Below, in pieces: positions 52,071-64,000 of a stretch of DNA of 64,000 nt. The stretch comes from Rhynchosporium graminicola (Eukaryota > Ascomycota > Leotiomycetes > Helotiales > Ploettnerulaceae). Under the pieces are notes generated by a model, which searched no databases, had not been told where the DNA came from, and saw only the letters and a list, made by a program, of their open reading frames with translations. Position numbers and translations under genes: made by a program. Every line of letters begins with the position of its first letter. The first letter of the stretch is position 1. The stretch spans positions 1,879,609 through 1,943,608 of the forward strand of contig FJUW01000007.1 in NCBI GenBank assembly GCA_900074885.1, given 5' to 3'.

Positions 52071-52790
52071 AGGGTGCCGTACGTGGCATCGAGACAACAG
52101 AGCTCGAAAAAGCACGGCTTCAGCTTGAACTTACGTGTTGGGCTCGACTTTCATTCTAATAGTTTGGACTGGGTTGGGAGGTCAATGGTGTTGAAGACAG
52201 GAAACGATGGGACGATGTAATAAATTGGGTGCGGAACATAGGACGGTTCAAGTTTTCTCTAGATAAGGGTTGGACATCTAAATCAATGCTATAGAATCTT
52301 TCGCTCTTGGTGGCTTACGTGAGGTTGCAAACGCAGTTTTTCAACTTCTGTTACGGTTTGTAACTCAGGGCCCACTCTACTCAATCTGGCCGTACGATTT
52401 GTGGAAATCCCGACTGGAGACCTATGAAGTCGAAGACAGTTGATTTTTGAGTTTGTGATTCTACATCTATCCTGTGTCTGTAACCATTGCACTCGCAGAG
52501 TCCGATTGCCGCCTTTCGCAGAAGCCCTGTCAAAGCACCGTGAGATACATAAGACGACCTGCCCCATATGCCTATGCAGTTGATTATACACTGTGCAAGT
52601 AACTTCCCTCGGGAGTTACTAGGGAAGTCCACTTCATCATGTCTGCTTTTCCATCCAATATAGGCGATCGGTGTATCTGGCACCCATCCGCTCTCTATAG
52701 CACTCCACATACCCATTTACTCTCACTAGACTTCCTTAACGCCTGCTTTATCGCTCATACCATTCATAATACCAGTATCCAACCCGATAT
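52071..52790. other. Shared 3' region of two convergent genes
   Basis: 720 bp between the stop codons of the epimerase and UBC7, presumably both 3' UTRs and terminators. Short frames on minus at 52.3-52.7 kb have no family support. Confidence 0.55.
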
Positions 52791-53374
52791 TTACAAGCCC
52801 AACATCCGTCTACACCCCTCCCTCACCCTCTTCTCATACTCAGGTCTCTGCTCCCTCCACATCTTCGCCGCCTCCACATTCGCCGGACTCTCGTCATTCG
52901 GCTCAGCCAGCATACTCATAACAGAGATAAGAATCTTTTCTACGCTCTGAATAGGCGACCAGCGCTCCGAGGCGTGCTCGTAGTGGTTTGGGTCGTCTCC
53001 GGGTGGGTGGAGGATACTGATGCAGACGAGACCGCTGGGATAAACTACACAGAAGAAGAGGGCCAGATCAGTAAGAGCACCATGTAAATACATAAATAAA
53101 GATATATCAAGCGGGGGGAGAACGTACCATTCGGATGCCACACTTCCCCCAAGAATCGCATGCTAGGTGGTGCGAGAGGATAGTCTTTAGGGAACTTTAA
53201 CTCCGCGGGAAAGACGCCACCCTCAAAGGGCGTACCTTCTGGACCCTGGATCAATGCTTCCCAGTACAACAAATCATCTTCCGAGACTGGACCAGCGGTT
53301 ATGCCGTCTGGTGGATTGTTGGTGAGTGAGCGGTACTCTGTTAGTAGTCTGCGCTGGGCTGTGCTTGAAGCCAT
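52791..53374 (-). CDS. UBC7: Ubiquitin-conjugating enzyme E2 (Ubc7/UBE2G type)
   Basis: E2 enzyme that works with membrane E3 ligases in ER-associated protein degradation. Exons 53374-53128 and 53044-52791 (83-bp intron, GTACGT to GTAG) give 166 residues, the usual Ubc7 length. Features are [20 protein letters not shown], the WHPN turn before the junction, the active-site Cys90 in [10 protein letters not shown], and the acidic loop insertion [17 protein letters not shown]. That insertion separates Ubc7/UBE2G and Cdc34 from most other E2s. The start at 53374 was chosen over an in-frame ATG 11 codons upstream because family members begin with M-A-S/T-T-QRRLL. There is no C-terminal membrane tail, so recruitment to the ER would need a Cue1-like partner. 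Confidence 0.95.
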
Positions 53375-53700
53375 GGCTGGAGGATTCAGCTTGGGTAATG
53401 GGCCCAAGGTTAGATTGGATTGTGTTGTAATTGAATTCTAGTCAACTGTGCACTTTCAATGTTGTAGGTTGTGAGATTTCGTAGGACTTTGGGAGACGCT
53501 GTTTGGAAAGGAGGATAAGATGCGACTGTAGACGTCGTCGGTCAGCTTTTGATGGATGCAGACCCCTGTTTCGGTTTGGGCCGCACCTCCCCCGCATCTG
53601 GGATTTGCCCCTCCTTCCGTTTTAGTCTGAATGGAAGCTTTAGGTCAATAGATGTACTTAATACGACTTCCGACTAATGACAGTTCGATAAGGTACATTT
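53375..53700. other. UBC7 promoter and junction to RIPped block
   Basis: About 325 bp with C/T-rich stretches near 53570-53625. An abrupt change to AT-rich, CpA-poor sequence at about 53,700 marks the start of the truncated Gypsy copy, so RIP-mutated DNA begins close to an essential-type gene. Confidence 0.6.
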
Positions 53701-56700
53701 TAATACGTAGTACTAAGAGAGAGGATATTATTCCTAATAAACTATCTCCCTCTCTTAGCGCCGAATTAGTAGAGTTACGCCCTAGGAAGTCTTATCTTAT
53801 TAAGAAGATCCTACCCCTAGATAATAGATCGGACCTTACCTTCCTCTAATAAAGGGTATCGATACGAGACCAGCTAGCTGTAAACGTTAACTACTACCCT
53901 ACGGACTTCTCCTAGCGCGTTCTCGTATAGGAACTAGTTACTAGATTAACTAAGGAGTATTTTATACCTTAGTACCTTACTAATAAGTTTAAGACTAGCG
54001 ATAAAATAATCTCCTTATTAGAGGAGAACTTTCTTATTAAGTTAGAAGAAGATAATTACTATAACGCTTTCTACTACCTAGAAATATAATAACTTAGCTA
54101 TACCCGCGAGACTTTCGCTGAGTTTCGTAGTCGATTTTAAAGTGCTATTATCTAAGGTAAAGTTAAAAAGAAAGAGTAGTTCTTCTATATATAAGATAAG
54201 ATTATACTATCCTTATACGCTTTAACTCTTATTATTAAACTAATATAGAATAAGGATTACGCTTCTATAGTTAGATCCTTATTTTCTTTTAATACCGAGC
54301 GTTATTATAACTCAGAATATACTTATCCCGAGAAAGCTATTACCTTGGTATAATACTATAAGCCTACTATTACTACTATAACCTCTACTAGTTCTACTTC
54401 TTACTAGTCCTTAAGCTTAGCCCCTCGATAAACCACTTCCGTATTATACGTATATACTTTTACCCTAGTATAAGCTAGTACTCCCTCTGCGCTAAAACGC
54501 CTTACTACCTCGACCTGAGAACTCCTTAAGTATTATAGCTATAGATAGCTTAGTTATATTAAGCTAGATTATCTTAACTCGCTTAAGATTTAATTAATTA
54601 ATGAATTTCTAGAAGAGAAAAGAGTAACTAAAGAAATAATTAAGAATATACTCTCCGAATCTAGATTAATACTAGAGGGAAATAATAAGGCTTAAGTAAA
54701 AATTCCTTCTTAGGTCTACGTAAGTATAATCTCTCTAATCTCGATCTTAACTCCCTGATAAGAGATAAGTAATATATATACTTAACTATAGTTAGTATAA
54801 ATAAGCTAAGAGTCTCTATAAATAGCTTAATCGATACTAGAGCGAATAGTTATCTGTTTATTAATTATACTCTTACTAGACGACTATTAGAGGCCCTTAG
54901 TATTAAAATCGAGCTACTATCCTATTCTATTCTAATATATAAGTTCTAATAGTCTATTAGAACCTATATTACTTATTTCCTATATTTATACTTTTCTATT
55001 AATAATAAGCGTATTTATAACTACCCTTTTATTCTCCTCGATTTAGGATAATAAGATATAATTATTAGTATTAAATAGATACGATAATTCTAAGTTAAGC
55101 TAGATACGCTCTATTATAAGCTACTATAGCTAGGACGATATCTAGCTACCTTCTAATATAATAAGAAGATAATTATAACTCTACTACCTCGTAAACCTAA
55201 TATTAATCGATCTTATTAAATCGATACTAACGCGCGGGACTTAGCTATAAACTAGCTAAACTAACGCTAATTATACTAAATAGTAGCGATATAGTATATT
55301 AATATATTATCCCTATTATTTAACTTATTTCCGCTTATCGCTAAGGAATCCGAACCCTTTTCCGCTCCGAATTTATTAAGAAAAGTACTTACGCCGAAAC
55401 CCTATTATAAGAGCCTCTCTTAACCTCCGAGGATCTAGAAACTAGTTCTGATTTACTAAATTAGTATTATAGCTTTTCACTTTAATATAAAACGTAAAAG
55501 CTCCGAATTATTCTTTACTAGTATCTACGAGATAAACTACCTCTTATAAGACTATCTAAATAGTAACTCTCCCAAAGATCCTGATACTAAACGACTTATA
55601 GCTAAAAAGCTATCGGAATAGTATTATACTCTTAAGGAGGCCTTTTCTAAGCGGGATTCTAATATTCTTCTGCTATATCACTTATATAATTATAAAATTA
55701 TTCTAGAAGAACTATTACTTAATATATATTCGCTCTTATATTAGTAATCTATAGACGAATTATAAGTAACTAAGGAGTACCTTATAGAGAACTTAGATAA
55801 GGGATTTATCGAATCTAGCTAAAGTCCCTTCGTATTACTTATACTATTTATTAAGAAAGCCGATAAAGGATTACGCTTCTATATTAACTATTATAAGCTT
55901 AATACGATTACTCAAAAGGATTTCTACCTAATACTAAGGATCGATAAGCTCTTAACTTATATATCTAAAGTAGTAATCTTTACTAAACTAGATATCCGAG
56001 TAGTATTTAACTATATCTATATAGACCCCGAATCAGAGGAATATACTACTTTCCGAACCCGCTTCAGATCCTATAAATATAAAGTACTACTTTTTAGGCT
56101 CTATAATAGACTTAGTATATACTAATAATATATAAATAATATATTATTAGACTACTTAGATAACTTCTATATAGCTTACTTAAATAATATTCTTATATAC
56201 TCGGAAACGCTCTAGGAATATAAAGAATATATTAAATTAGTATTATAATACTTAATAGAAGCCGGACTCTAAGTAGATATTAAGAAAAGTAAGTTCTATA
56301 TTACTCGGACTAAATACCTTAGATATATTATTACTACTAATAGAATCGAGCTAGATCCTGAGAAAGTAGTACTATTAGTAGACTAGAAGTACCCCGAAAT
56401 AGTAATAGCTATAAAATCTTTCCTAGGATTCTATAGTTTCTACTATTAATTTATTCGGAATTTCAGCCTTATTACTAAACCTCTCTTAATACTTACTAGA
56501 CTTATAGTACTATAGAATTTCACTAATAATTATAAGAAATCCTTTAACGATTTATATTAATAGCTACTATTAGTGCAGAAACTATATTATTTCGACCCTG
56601 AATTATAGACTAAACTAGAAACTAATACCTCTAATAGTATAATAGCTAGAGTTATCTTCTAATTATATAAAGATAACTAGTAGTATCTAATTAGATTCTA

Positions 56701-57623
56701 CTCTTATATTTTTAATAGATTTGAACTAAACTAGAAGATCTACGATAAGGAATTATACGCTATTATTAAGTCTTTCCGGAAATAGAGACTAGAACTTATA
56801 TCTCTATAACGCTATACTAGCGTATATATAGACTATCGATCCTTAGAATACTTTATAACTATTAAAGTCCTAAATAGTAAGTAAGCTAGATAGATAGAAT
56901 TCATTTCCGAATTCAACTTCTAAATTATATATATACTTAGTAAAAATAATACTAAAGCTAATATCTTTAGCCGAAGGGAATAAGATCTAAGGATATAAGA
57001 ATAATAGAAATAGGATAATAGATCTCGGGTTTTATTACCTCTAGACTACTTAGACCTTAAGATTAACGCGGAACTAGCTAAGTATTATATTAATTAAATT
57101 AGTTATATATACTTAATATCACTAGGGATTAATACGCTATCGGAACCCGTTTATAACTTCTTTAATTTAATTAAGAAATTATACTAATTTAACTAAGAAT
57201 CGTTCTCTAATAAATAGAATATATTAGGAAATAGCTATACTATTAATAATAGCTTACTACTTTATAATAGTTATTTATACGTATTATACTATACCCCGCT
57301 ATATACCTATTTAATTAGCGAAGTCTACGATTAAGTTTCCTCTGCTTATCTAAACGCTTATAAAACCGCTAAAATAATTTCCGCTTATTACTACTAGAAG
57401 GACTTATATTAGATATAAAATAGTATACTTATAATTATTACTCTTACTAGTACTCTTATCTGAAGCAGACGAAATAGTAAGGATTCCTCTATCTATTACT
57501 AGTACCTAGCTATCTTATATAGTACTTAGCTATAGATTTTAAGGATTTCCCGCCTAATAACTAAGGGTTTAATAAGATATTAGTATTTATCAACTACCTA
57601 AAAAAGAACTCCGTATCGATATT

Positions 57624-57828
57624 TGTTAGTCCATATGTTGATCTATAGTCACGTAGTAGTCGAGTATCTGCACCGGGGTTTAGCCGGCCAGATATATCTC
57701 CCTTCCGGAGTCTCGACTACCTAGGAAAGACAGCTACGATATAACAGATAATACTACTACTATTATTACTATACTTTAGCTCACGCAGACTACTTGATTA
57801 TACGTACTATAACAGAGTGATACTAATA
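57624..57828 (+). repeat. Copia 5' LTR (205 bp)
   Basis: Starts TGTTAGTCCATATG. Aligns over its whole length with 63648-63852; the few differences are C/T or G/A. Confidence 0.93.
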
Positions 57829-58289
57829 TTAATCAATAGACATATAGATTATTTCACTCTTTAAAAGCAGTTAAATTCTTAGATTCTAAGAATTCCGACT
57901 ACTGAAAAGAGCGCGCTAGTAAATCTCGAAGAGTAGAGATATCTACTATAGTAATAGCTCAAGTACTAGGGAAGATATAGTCTCCTCTTTACTATTTGAC
58001 TTGAATTACTAAGATAATTTACCTGGATTCTACCTGCGATACGATTAAAGGATTCGAATTCTAGTATATTATACTACTATTATCTTCTACGTACTTACTT
58101 TCTACGTACTTACCTTCTACGTACTTCGATTACTACTATAACCCGACTTCAAAGAACGCGCTTTTGAGTTACGCCGAAAACTCGAAGTTAAAACTTGAAC
58201 GCGCTACGCTAGCGCTTCCTATTATATAATACTTAAGTATAACTCTATAACTATTATTCTAAATAACCTCGGAGTAGCACTAAAACACT

Positions 58290-61200
58290 TATACGAATCA
58301 GACCTTTAATATAATAAGAGATAATAATACACCCGAGGTTAGTGCTTTCGATATACCTGCGAACTCCGGTAAGGACCTACTAGACCCGGAGACTATACGG
58401 AAACAGGGAGAAAGTCTTATTAGATAAATTAAGAGCTCCGACTATATAGATAGACCTATATACTCCTTATTTAAGAAGATCTACGAAAGTTAGATAGTAG
58501 ACTCTTTTAAGTCTATTAAGAAATCGTTAAATAATAACCTTATATTCACCCTACGTATTAAAGGCGTATTTATCGAAGAAGGCAATGAACCTGCGCAGGA
58601 GCTATATAAGCTTCTATATACTCCATAGAATACTATACGTAGTAGTTAGACTTTAAAAGAGCTAGAGAGTATAGTAGGAGAGAAGATACTCTCTGTATAG
58701 CTATAGTATATAGTATCAAACTTACTTATACTAGAGAAGATATCTGCGTAGTAATAGCAAGATAAGAAAGAGAAGGAGATAATAAATGATATAGCTACTT
58801 AATAAGACGAATTAGAGTATAAGAGATTAAAGAGGGAGTTCTATAGACTACGATAAAAACGCTATATTATACTCGGCTTACCTTCTATTAGCGAATTCGA
58901 CTTTGATAAAGAATACTACGAACCTCTATAATAAGACTAAGATTCTACCGAAGAAGTATAATAATATAAAGAGACCTCCTCTGACCAGAATAGAGAAGAG
59001 TAGTAATACTATAGAAAGCGTATACCGAAGAATACGAGGAGTAGAGGAGGAGGAGCTAGAGGAGGAGGAAGCTATTAAGGAGGAGATAGCTACTAAGGAA
59101 GAGAAAGCTATTAAGAAAGAGAAGGAGGAGAAGAAGGAGATAGCTACTAAGAAGCTAGAAGAGGAGAGGGAGAGTACTATAATATAATATAGAAGGAGAA
59201 AGAGAAGTCGTATAGAAAGGAGATCGCTAGCTTCTCTTGTATATTTCTAGAAGAGATGAAATTCAAGAGAGATAGAGATAGCTTTAGTAGTAAGGTCAGA
59301 ATATTCTACGATACCTACTTAAGAGCTAAGATTCTACTAGAGAAGTATAGTAAGGCGTTTCTATTAATACTAAAAGGCACTACTCTCTAATACTATTATT
59401 ACAGTCTGAATAGTATCCCTAGAACCTCTCTAATTATTAAATTCGATACTATACTAAAGAATATAATAGATTAGTTTAAAAGCGAGGAGTTTAGTAGATC
59501 TTCTCTGACTATATGGAATCTTCTTACTCTTAAATCGATTAAGGAAAAGAACCCTAGAAAGATGACTTTAGAGTACTTTAATATACTCTTTATGCAGATT
59601 AGAGAGCTATATTATAGTATACCTTTTGAATTGCGCTATAAGAAGTTCGTTATAAATAAGGTTATTACTGCCTGCTAAAGCTCGGAAGCCTACTAAATTA
59701 CTTTAGCTTAACTTATAACTTCTACTAAAAAGATAATTACTTCTATTAGAACCTTTATTATCAACTACGAGCACGTATACCCTATAACTAGTACTACTTT
59801 CTATACTAATTGAAAATTTCGAAGCGATTCCGATAAAGGATAAGCATATAGAGAGAAGAGAGATAGTAAAAAGCGATTCAGAATATAAGGAGAGAAGAAG
59901 ATAAATACGCTAGATAAGGAAAGTAACGCTAAGAAGTACTAGGTATATAATACTACAGATCATATATCCTTCGACTTTATAGTAGAAGAAAGAGAGAAGA
60001 CTAAGGAGAAGTTTAAAGCGAAGAACTCTTCTAAGTTCAAAGGTAACTTTAGAAGAGTCTTTAAGAAAGTATATAGATAATATATCGCAGAGTACAAAAG
60101 TACAGAAGATAAGTATATAACTACTACTTTTACCTCATACGAAGCCGGGAGCGATATAGACTACGATTCCGACGACGAAAAGCCGGAAGCTCTATTCATG
60201 ACTTCCATAGGACCTATCTTAGTAGAAGCCGCATAACTAATAATAGAAACCCTAATAAATACGGCTTTTAAGCACCTAATAGATACTACCGAAGAAGCTA
60301 CGGAGGAGGACCGGACCGCAGAGACGATAATAAGCAGTCCCTGATATAATTCGTTAGTTTTCTATAGAATTATAATTAATACTAGAGTAGTAAAGGTATC
60401 TATAGTAAGTAAAGGTTAATACGAAGCTTATAAGGCTCTATATAAGGCTGAACTCTTACCTTCCCGTGGAATAAATATCAAATTCGGTATTAGTAAAGCT
60501 ACTTCTATTAGTATAGTAATTATACTTTCTCTAATTAGAAAGATCTAATTTGAGGTTATAGCTATAGATACCCTGTTTCTACTCTATTTAGACGATATAG
60601 ATAAGCTCAGAGTTATATTAGATAATCTTCATAATGTACTTATTATACTACAGGGAGATATACTAGTTATACGCAGATTCGGCTACCTCTTCTTACTCTG
60701 GAAGAAGTTACTTAAGACGTATATTATAGAGTATTTCCAGTCGAATATAAAAGTACTTATAGAGACGGATTTATACTGATTTTACTACTGATTCGGATAC
60801 CCCTTAGTAAGAAAGCTAGAAGATTTACTATAATAGGCCGGTTATAAGTATAACTCAAGGGTACTAAAGGAGCTTACTAAGCTCTATAAGTACTACTAGC
60901 TACACGGAAGATTACTAGGCAGATTCAAGTTTAAGCTCTACGATACTAATAATATATACTTTAATTATAAAGTCGTGATCGATATCATATAACTAGACAG
61001 TCGATAAGTCTTATATATAGTCGATCAAGGTACTATCTTCCAGAACAGAGGTTTTCTTACTAATATATCTACAAAACACGTATAGAACTGATTTAAGTAA
61101 GTATAGATAGATACCTACCTTAGACTACCTGATTTTATTATTACAGATATAAGTACGTAATTTAAGTCAAAAGAATTCGTATAGAGTACTAAGACAGAAG

Positions 61201-63440
61201 GTTCTATAGTCAAAGTTATACTTATAGAGGCTCACTACTCTATTAGTAAGGTAGAGAGATACTACGGCCCTCTGAAGAGAGCTTATATAATAATTCGGAA
61301 GGAGTTACTATACCTTAGTTAAGATATAGTACTATAGATAGTATTCTATGTAATTAACTATATTTCTGGACCTAGTAGAATTATACCTGTTTTATTAGTA
61401 TTTAGAGTATACCTTAGAATAGTAGAGATAGACGCCCCTTCACTATTAGTCTCCTAACGAGCTACTATACTTCATAAGGCTATAGAAGAGATTCGTAAGC
61501 TATAGAGTCGTCAGCAAGTTAATAACGCCCTAAATGCTCGGAATAGCCCTAGTTCTATAGTAGTAAGAGAACTTCTATTGAACTCTCTAGTACTAGTTTA
61601 GAGAGAGAAAAGCTTCTGAGATAGACCTTAGCTACTTATTTCTATAGATAAAGAGAACTGCGTAATAGAAATCGATAGTGGACTAACGACCTTTCGCTCT
61701 ATATCGATTAAACTATAGTATAAAGAAGAAATCGATTCTGATAAACTAAAAAGTATTTTACCTGAAATTATACTCTTACTATTACTTAGTACTACTAAGT
61801 TAAATCGACCTATACTAGTACTAAAGAAGTAACCTTATAGAGATCGACGAAAGCTAATTCGATTCAGAGATAATAACGAATTATTCATTAGTTCCCTAGT
61901 AGTAGAACCTTAATATACTATATTAAAACATAAGAAGATTAACGATCTGATCGCTATAGGGATCTTTGAATTAGTTCATAAAGACGAATTACTAGCTAGA
62001 GCTAGGGTTTTTAACGCTAAATTCATCGATTAGACTAAATTTAAGAGTATATAGAAAGCCTACGAGAAGTCTAGACTAATTATATAAATATATAATAACT
62101 CTGGAAAGAACTAAGTACTCACTACGTTACCGACTATTCAACGAGTCAGCTAATAACTACTACTAGTATACGCAGTTATATACCCTGAGTTTAAAGTATA
62201 TAGCTATGATATTACATAAGCTTATACTCAGTCTATATTATACCTAATACGTGACTTCTTCGTGCGCCCTCTAAAGGAGATTTTAGCTTAGCTATATTAG
62301 TTTTTGCGGTGCGTTAGGCCTATATATAATATACTAGAGTCAGCGAACTATTAGTTCGGTATATACTATAGATATAAGGTCAAGAAACTCCATATAATAC
62401 TATCGATATTCGACACGTGCTTACTATCTGTTTCAGGTAATAAAGCTAGTATAGGAGCTCTTAGTCTTCAGATTAACGATACTTTCTTCGTTAGTAATAA
62501 GACCTTTATAGACGCAGAAGAAAGAGAGCTATAGAAAGCTAGATTTAAGTCGAACGAGAGAGAGTAATTAACTACTTCATACCTAATTAACTTTAATAGA
62601 GGTTATATTACCTTGGAAAATAATAGCTCTATTCGACTATCTTAATAATCGTACGATAAGACGCTAAGACTAATTAAGAAAGAACTAGTTAATCTTACTA
62701 ACTCCTATAGAGGTATACGATAAGGTCTTACCCAAATCGAGTAATTTACCGCCTAGAGAGCTAGAGGTTCATACCTAGTAACTATTTCTTAGCTAGAAGT
62801 ATTATTTAATATCTCTTTTGCTATATAAACTATAAATCCGATAAAGAAAGACTTTAAGCTCTTAAATAAGAGAATCTTATAGTAAAAGCTTAATTATAGT
62901 AAAGGTCTCTGAAACGTTAAATTAGATAAGAAGTCTCTGAAACTTATCGTATTTACTAATAGTTTAATTACTAATTTGAAAGACTTCTACTCTTAAATTA
63001 GCTATATCTATATACTTATAGATAAGTATAATAAGGTAAACGTTATTTACTAGTCTTCGGTCTACTATAAGAGAGTTACTAGATCTATACTAGCCTCTGA
63101 ACTATACGCTATATCAGAAGATTTTAATATAGCTAGTACTATTAAGACTACTATCGAACAGATCATAGAGATCATAGTATTACCTTTACTTATAGTTACT
63201 AATTCTAAGTCTTTATACGACTACGTAGTACGACTTAATACTATAAGAGAGAAGAGATTAATAATTAACCTTATATATCTACGTTAGGCGTACGAAAGAA
63301 AAGAGATATCAGAGGTGATTTAGGTAGCAGGGCTAGATAACCTTACGGATGCGATAACTAAGACAAATTGCAATAGAGCTTTAAAGGAGCTATTACATAC
63401 GAATCAATTAGTTATTAAGCCTATAGAATAAGTAGATAGA
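58290..63440 (+). pseudogene. Copia gag-pol relic
   Basis: Positions are approximate. Gag includes a long Glu/Lys repeat (about 59030-59190), the only piece left with an open frame. A weak zinc-knuckle relic lies near 59930-59975. The protease has INTRV in place of an IDTGA-type site (about 60370). Integrase spans about 60890-61450, with the EAHYSI-KVERYYGPLKRAY pattern typical of fungal Copia. RT spans about 61830-62560, with LQINDTFF in place of LQTDDTL (active-site Asp lost). RNase H ends near 63440 after DNLTDAITK. One frame explains all domains if RIP stops are read through, so the ancestor probably had a single gag-pol ORF. Confidence 0.85.
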
Positions 63441-63647
63441 GGGAATTTAGATAACTTGAAGCCGGAAGAGAGCTTATAAGGCGTTTTATTCAGTTATCTA
63501 ATCTTTAGACCTGATCACGTGGAAACCTATATACTATATAATACTTCTGCACGAGTAGTACTATAGTACTACTCTTATTAGAAGGTAAAAAGCGTTACTT
63601 TCATACAGAGAAGTAGATAGTTTAGAGCTACTTTAAAGTACTCCTAG

Positions 63648-63852
63648 TGTTAGTCTATATGTTGATCTATAGTCACGTAGTAGTCGAGTATCTGCACCGG
63701 GGTTTAGCCGGCCAGATATATCTCCCTTCCGGAGTCTCGACTACCTAGGAAAGACAGCTACGATACAACAGATAATACTACTACTATTATCACTATACTT
63801 TGGCTCACGCAGACTACTTGATTGTACGTACTACGACAGAGTGATACCAACA
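63648..63852 (+). repeat. Copia 3' LTR (205 bp)
   Basis: Same length as the 5' LTR and ends CCAACA where the 5' copy ends CTAATA, showing RIP of one copy. Followed by the ATATT duplication. Confidence 0.93.
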
Positions 63853-64000
63853 ATATTATACTATTATAAAATCGATACTCGCGGGATAATAATATTATTT
63901 ATCTAATAGATATATCGTTTCGGATATACTCCTAAGTTAATTATATCTAACTAAGGAGCTTAGTTTATCTTATCTTTCTAGTAAGAGTTTTACTATATAA

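Larger units (their letters stand above)
57624..63852 (+). mobile_element. Complete RIPped Ty1/Copia element nested in Gypsy
   Basis: An LTR retrotransposon of 6229 bp inserted in the integrase region of the Gypsy copy, with a 5-bp target duplication ATATT (57619-57623 and 63853-63857). LTRs are 205 bp each. Internal order gag, protease, integrase, then RT and RNase H defines Copia. TAA/TAG codons and CpA loss are everywhere except in parts of the LTRs. Confidence 0.92.
53701..64000 (+). mobile_element. Second, 5'-truncated RIPped Gypsy copy
   Basis: From 53701 the sequence follows the first Gypsy copy from about 9884 onward (inside gag), so the 5' LTR and gag start are missing. It continues through protease, RT (about 55850-56500), RNase H and into integrase up to 57623, is cut by the Copia element, and resumes at 63858 to the window end. 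The two copies differ at many sites, largely C/T and G/A, as expected if each was RIPped independently. The 3' part lies outside the window. Confidence 0.88.

Noticed and set aside
58903..59187. 94-codon Glu/Lys-rich frame as an independent gene
   Set aside because: It is the repetitive part of the Copia gag, in phase with the flanking gag-pol relic.

Overview
The window comes from a filamentous ascomycete (Pezizomycotina; Leotiomycetes is my best guess, from the protein repertoire and style only). Genes are broken by short GT-AG introns of about 43-220 bp with CTRAY branch sites. Promoters and leaders carry pyrimidine tracts and 4-5-mer tandem repeats. Two long AT-rich blocks are almost devoid of CpA/TpG and full of TAA/TAG, the footprint of repeat-induced point mutation (RIP).

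Layout. 0.1-7.6 kb: a large unknown Cys-cluster protein and mitochondrial F1 ATP synthase delta subunit, both on minus, then a gene-poor stretch. 8.07-19.43 kb: a TA-flanked, 83-bp terminal-inverted-repeat DNA transposon (Fot1/pogo-like DDD transposase, RIPped). It is interrupted by a complete 8.9-kb Ty3/Gypsy chromovirus with 268-bp LTRs and a GTAAT target duplication. A single N at 16496 sits between two 1.12-kb near-identical copies of the Gypsy 3' end, most likely an assembly seam. 20.7-31.4 kb: a DUF2457-type acidic protein, the COPII GTPase SAR1, a patatin-like lipase with a DUF3336-like N-terminal half, and a DUF7730/F-box-like protein, all on plus. 31.4-36.5 kb: gene-empty, with a degenerate roughly 115-bp repeat. 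36.5-38.5 kb: a CaiB/BaiF-type CoA-transferase (minus) with a probable GC-AG intron. 40.7-43.9 kb: a Zn2Cys6 transcription factor with a 15-nt micro-exon. 45.0-45.6 kb: a 106-residue protein with a dehydrin K-segment-like motif, visible only after splicing. 48.0-49.1 kb: a decayed WSC-domain gene with duplicated exon-intron modules. 50.8-53.4 kb: glucose-6-phosphate 1-epimerase and ubiquitin-conjugating enzyme UBC7, convergent. 53.7-64 kb: a 5'-truncated second copy of the same Gypsy, interrupted by a complete 6.2-kb Ty1/Copia element (205-bp LTRs, ATATT duplication), all RIPped and running off the window.

The intact genes are mostly unrelated housekeeping functions (ATP synthesis, ER export, ER-associated degradation, lipid and sugar metabolism), not a pathway cluster. 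The most unusual items are a long antisense open frame inside the Gypsy element, the dehydrin-like mini-protein, the nested insertions with intact target duplications, and the WSC relic. Exon boundaries were inferred by eye from splice consensus, reading-frame continuity and family knowledge; no alignment or search was run.
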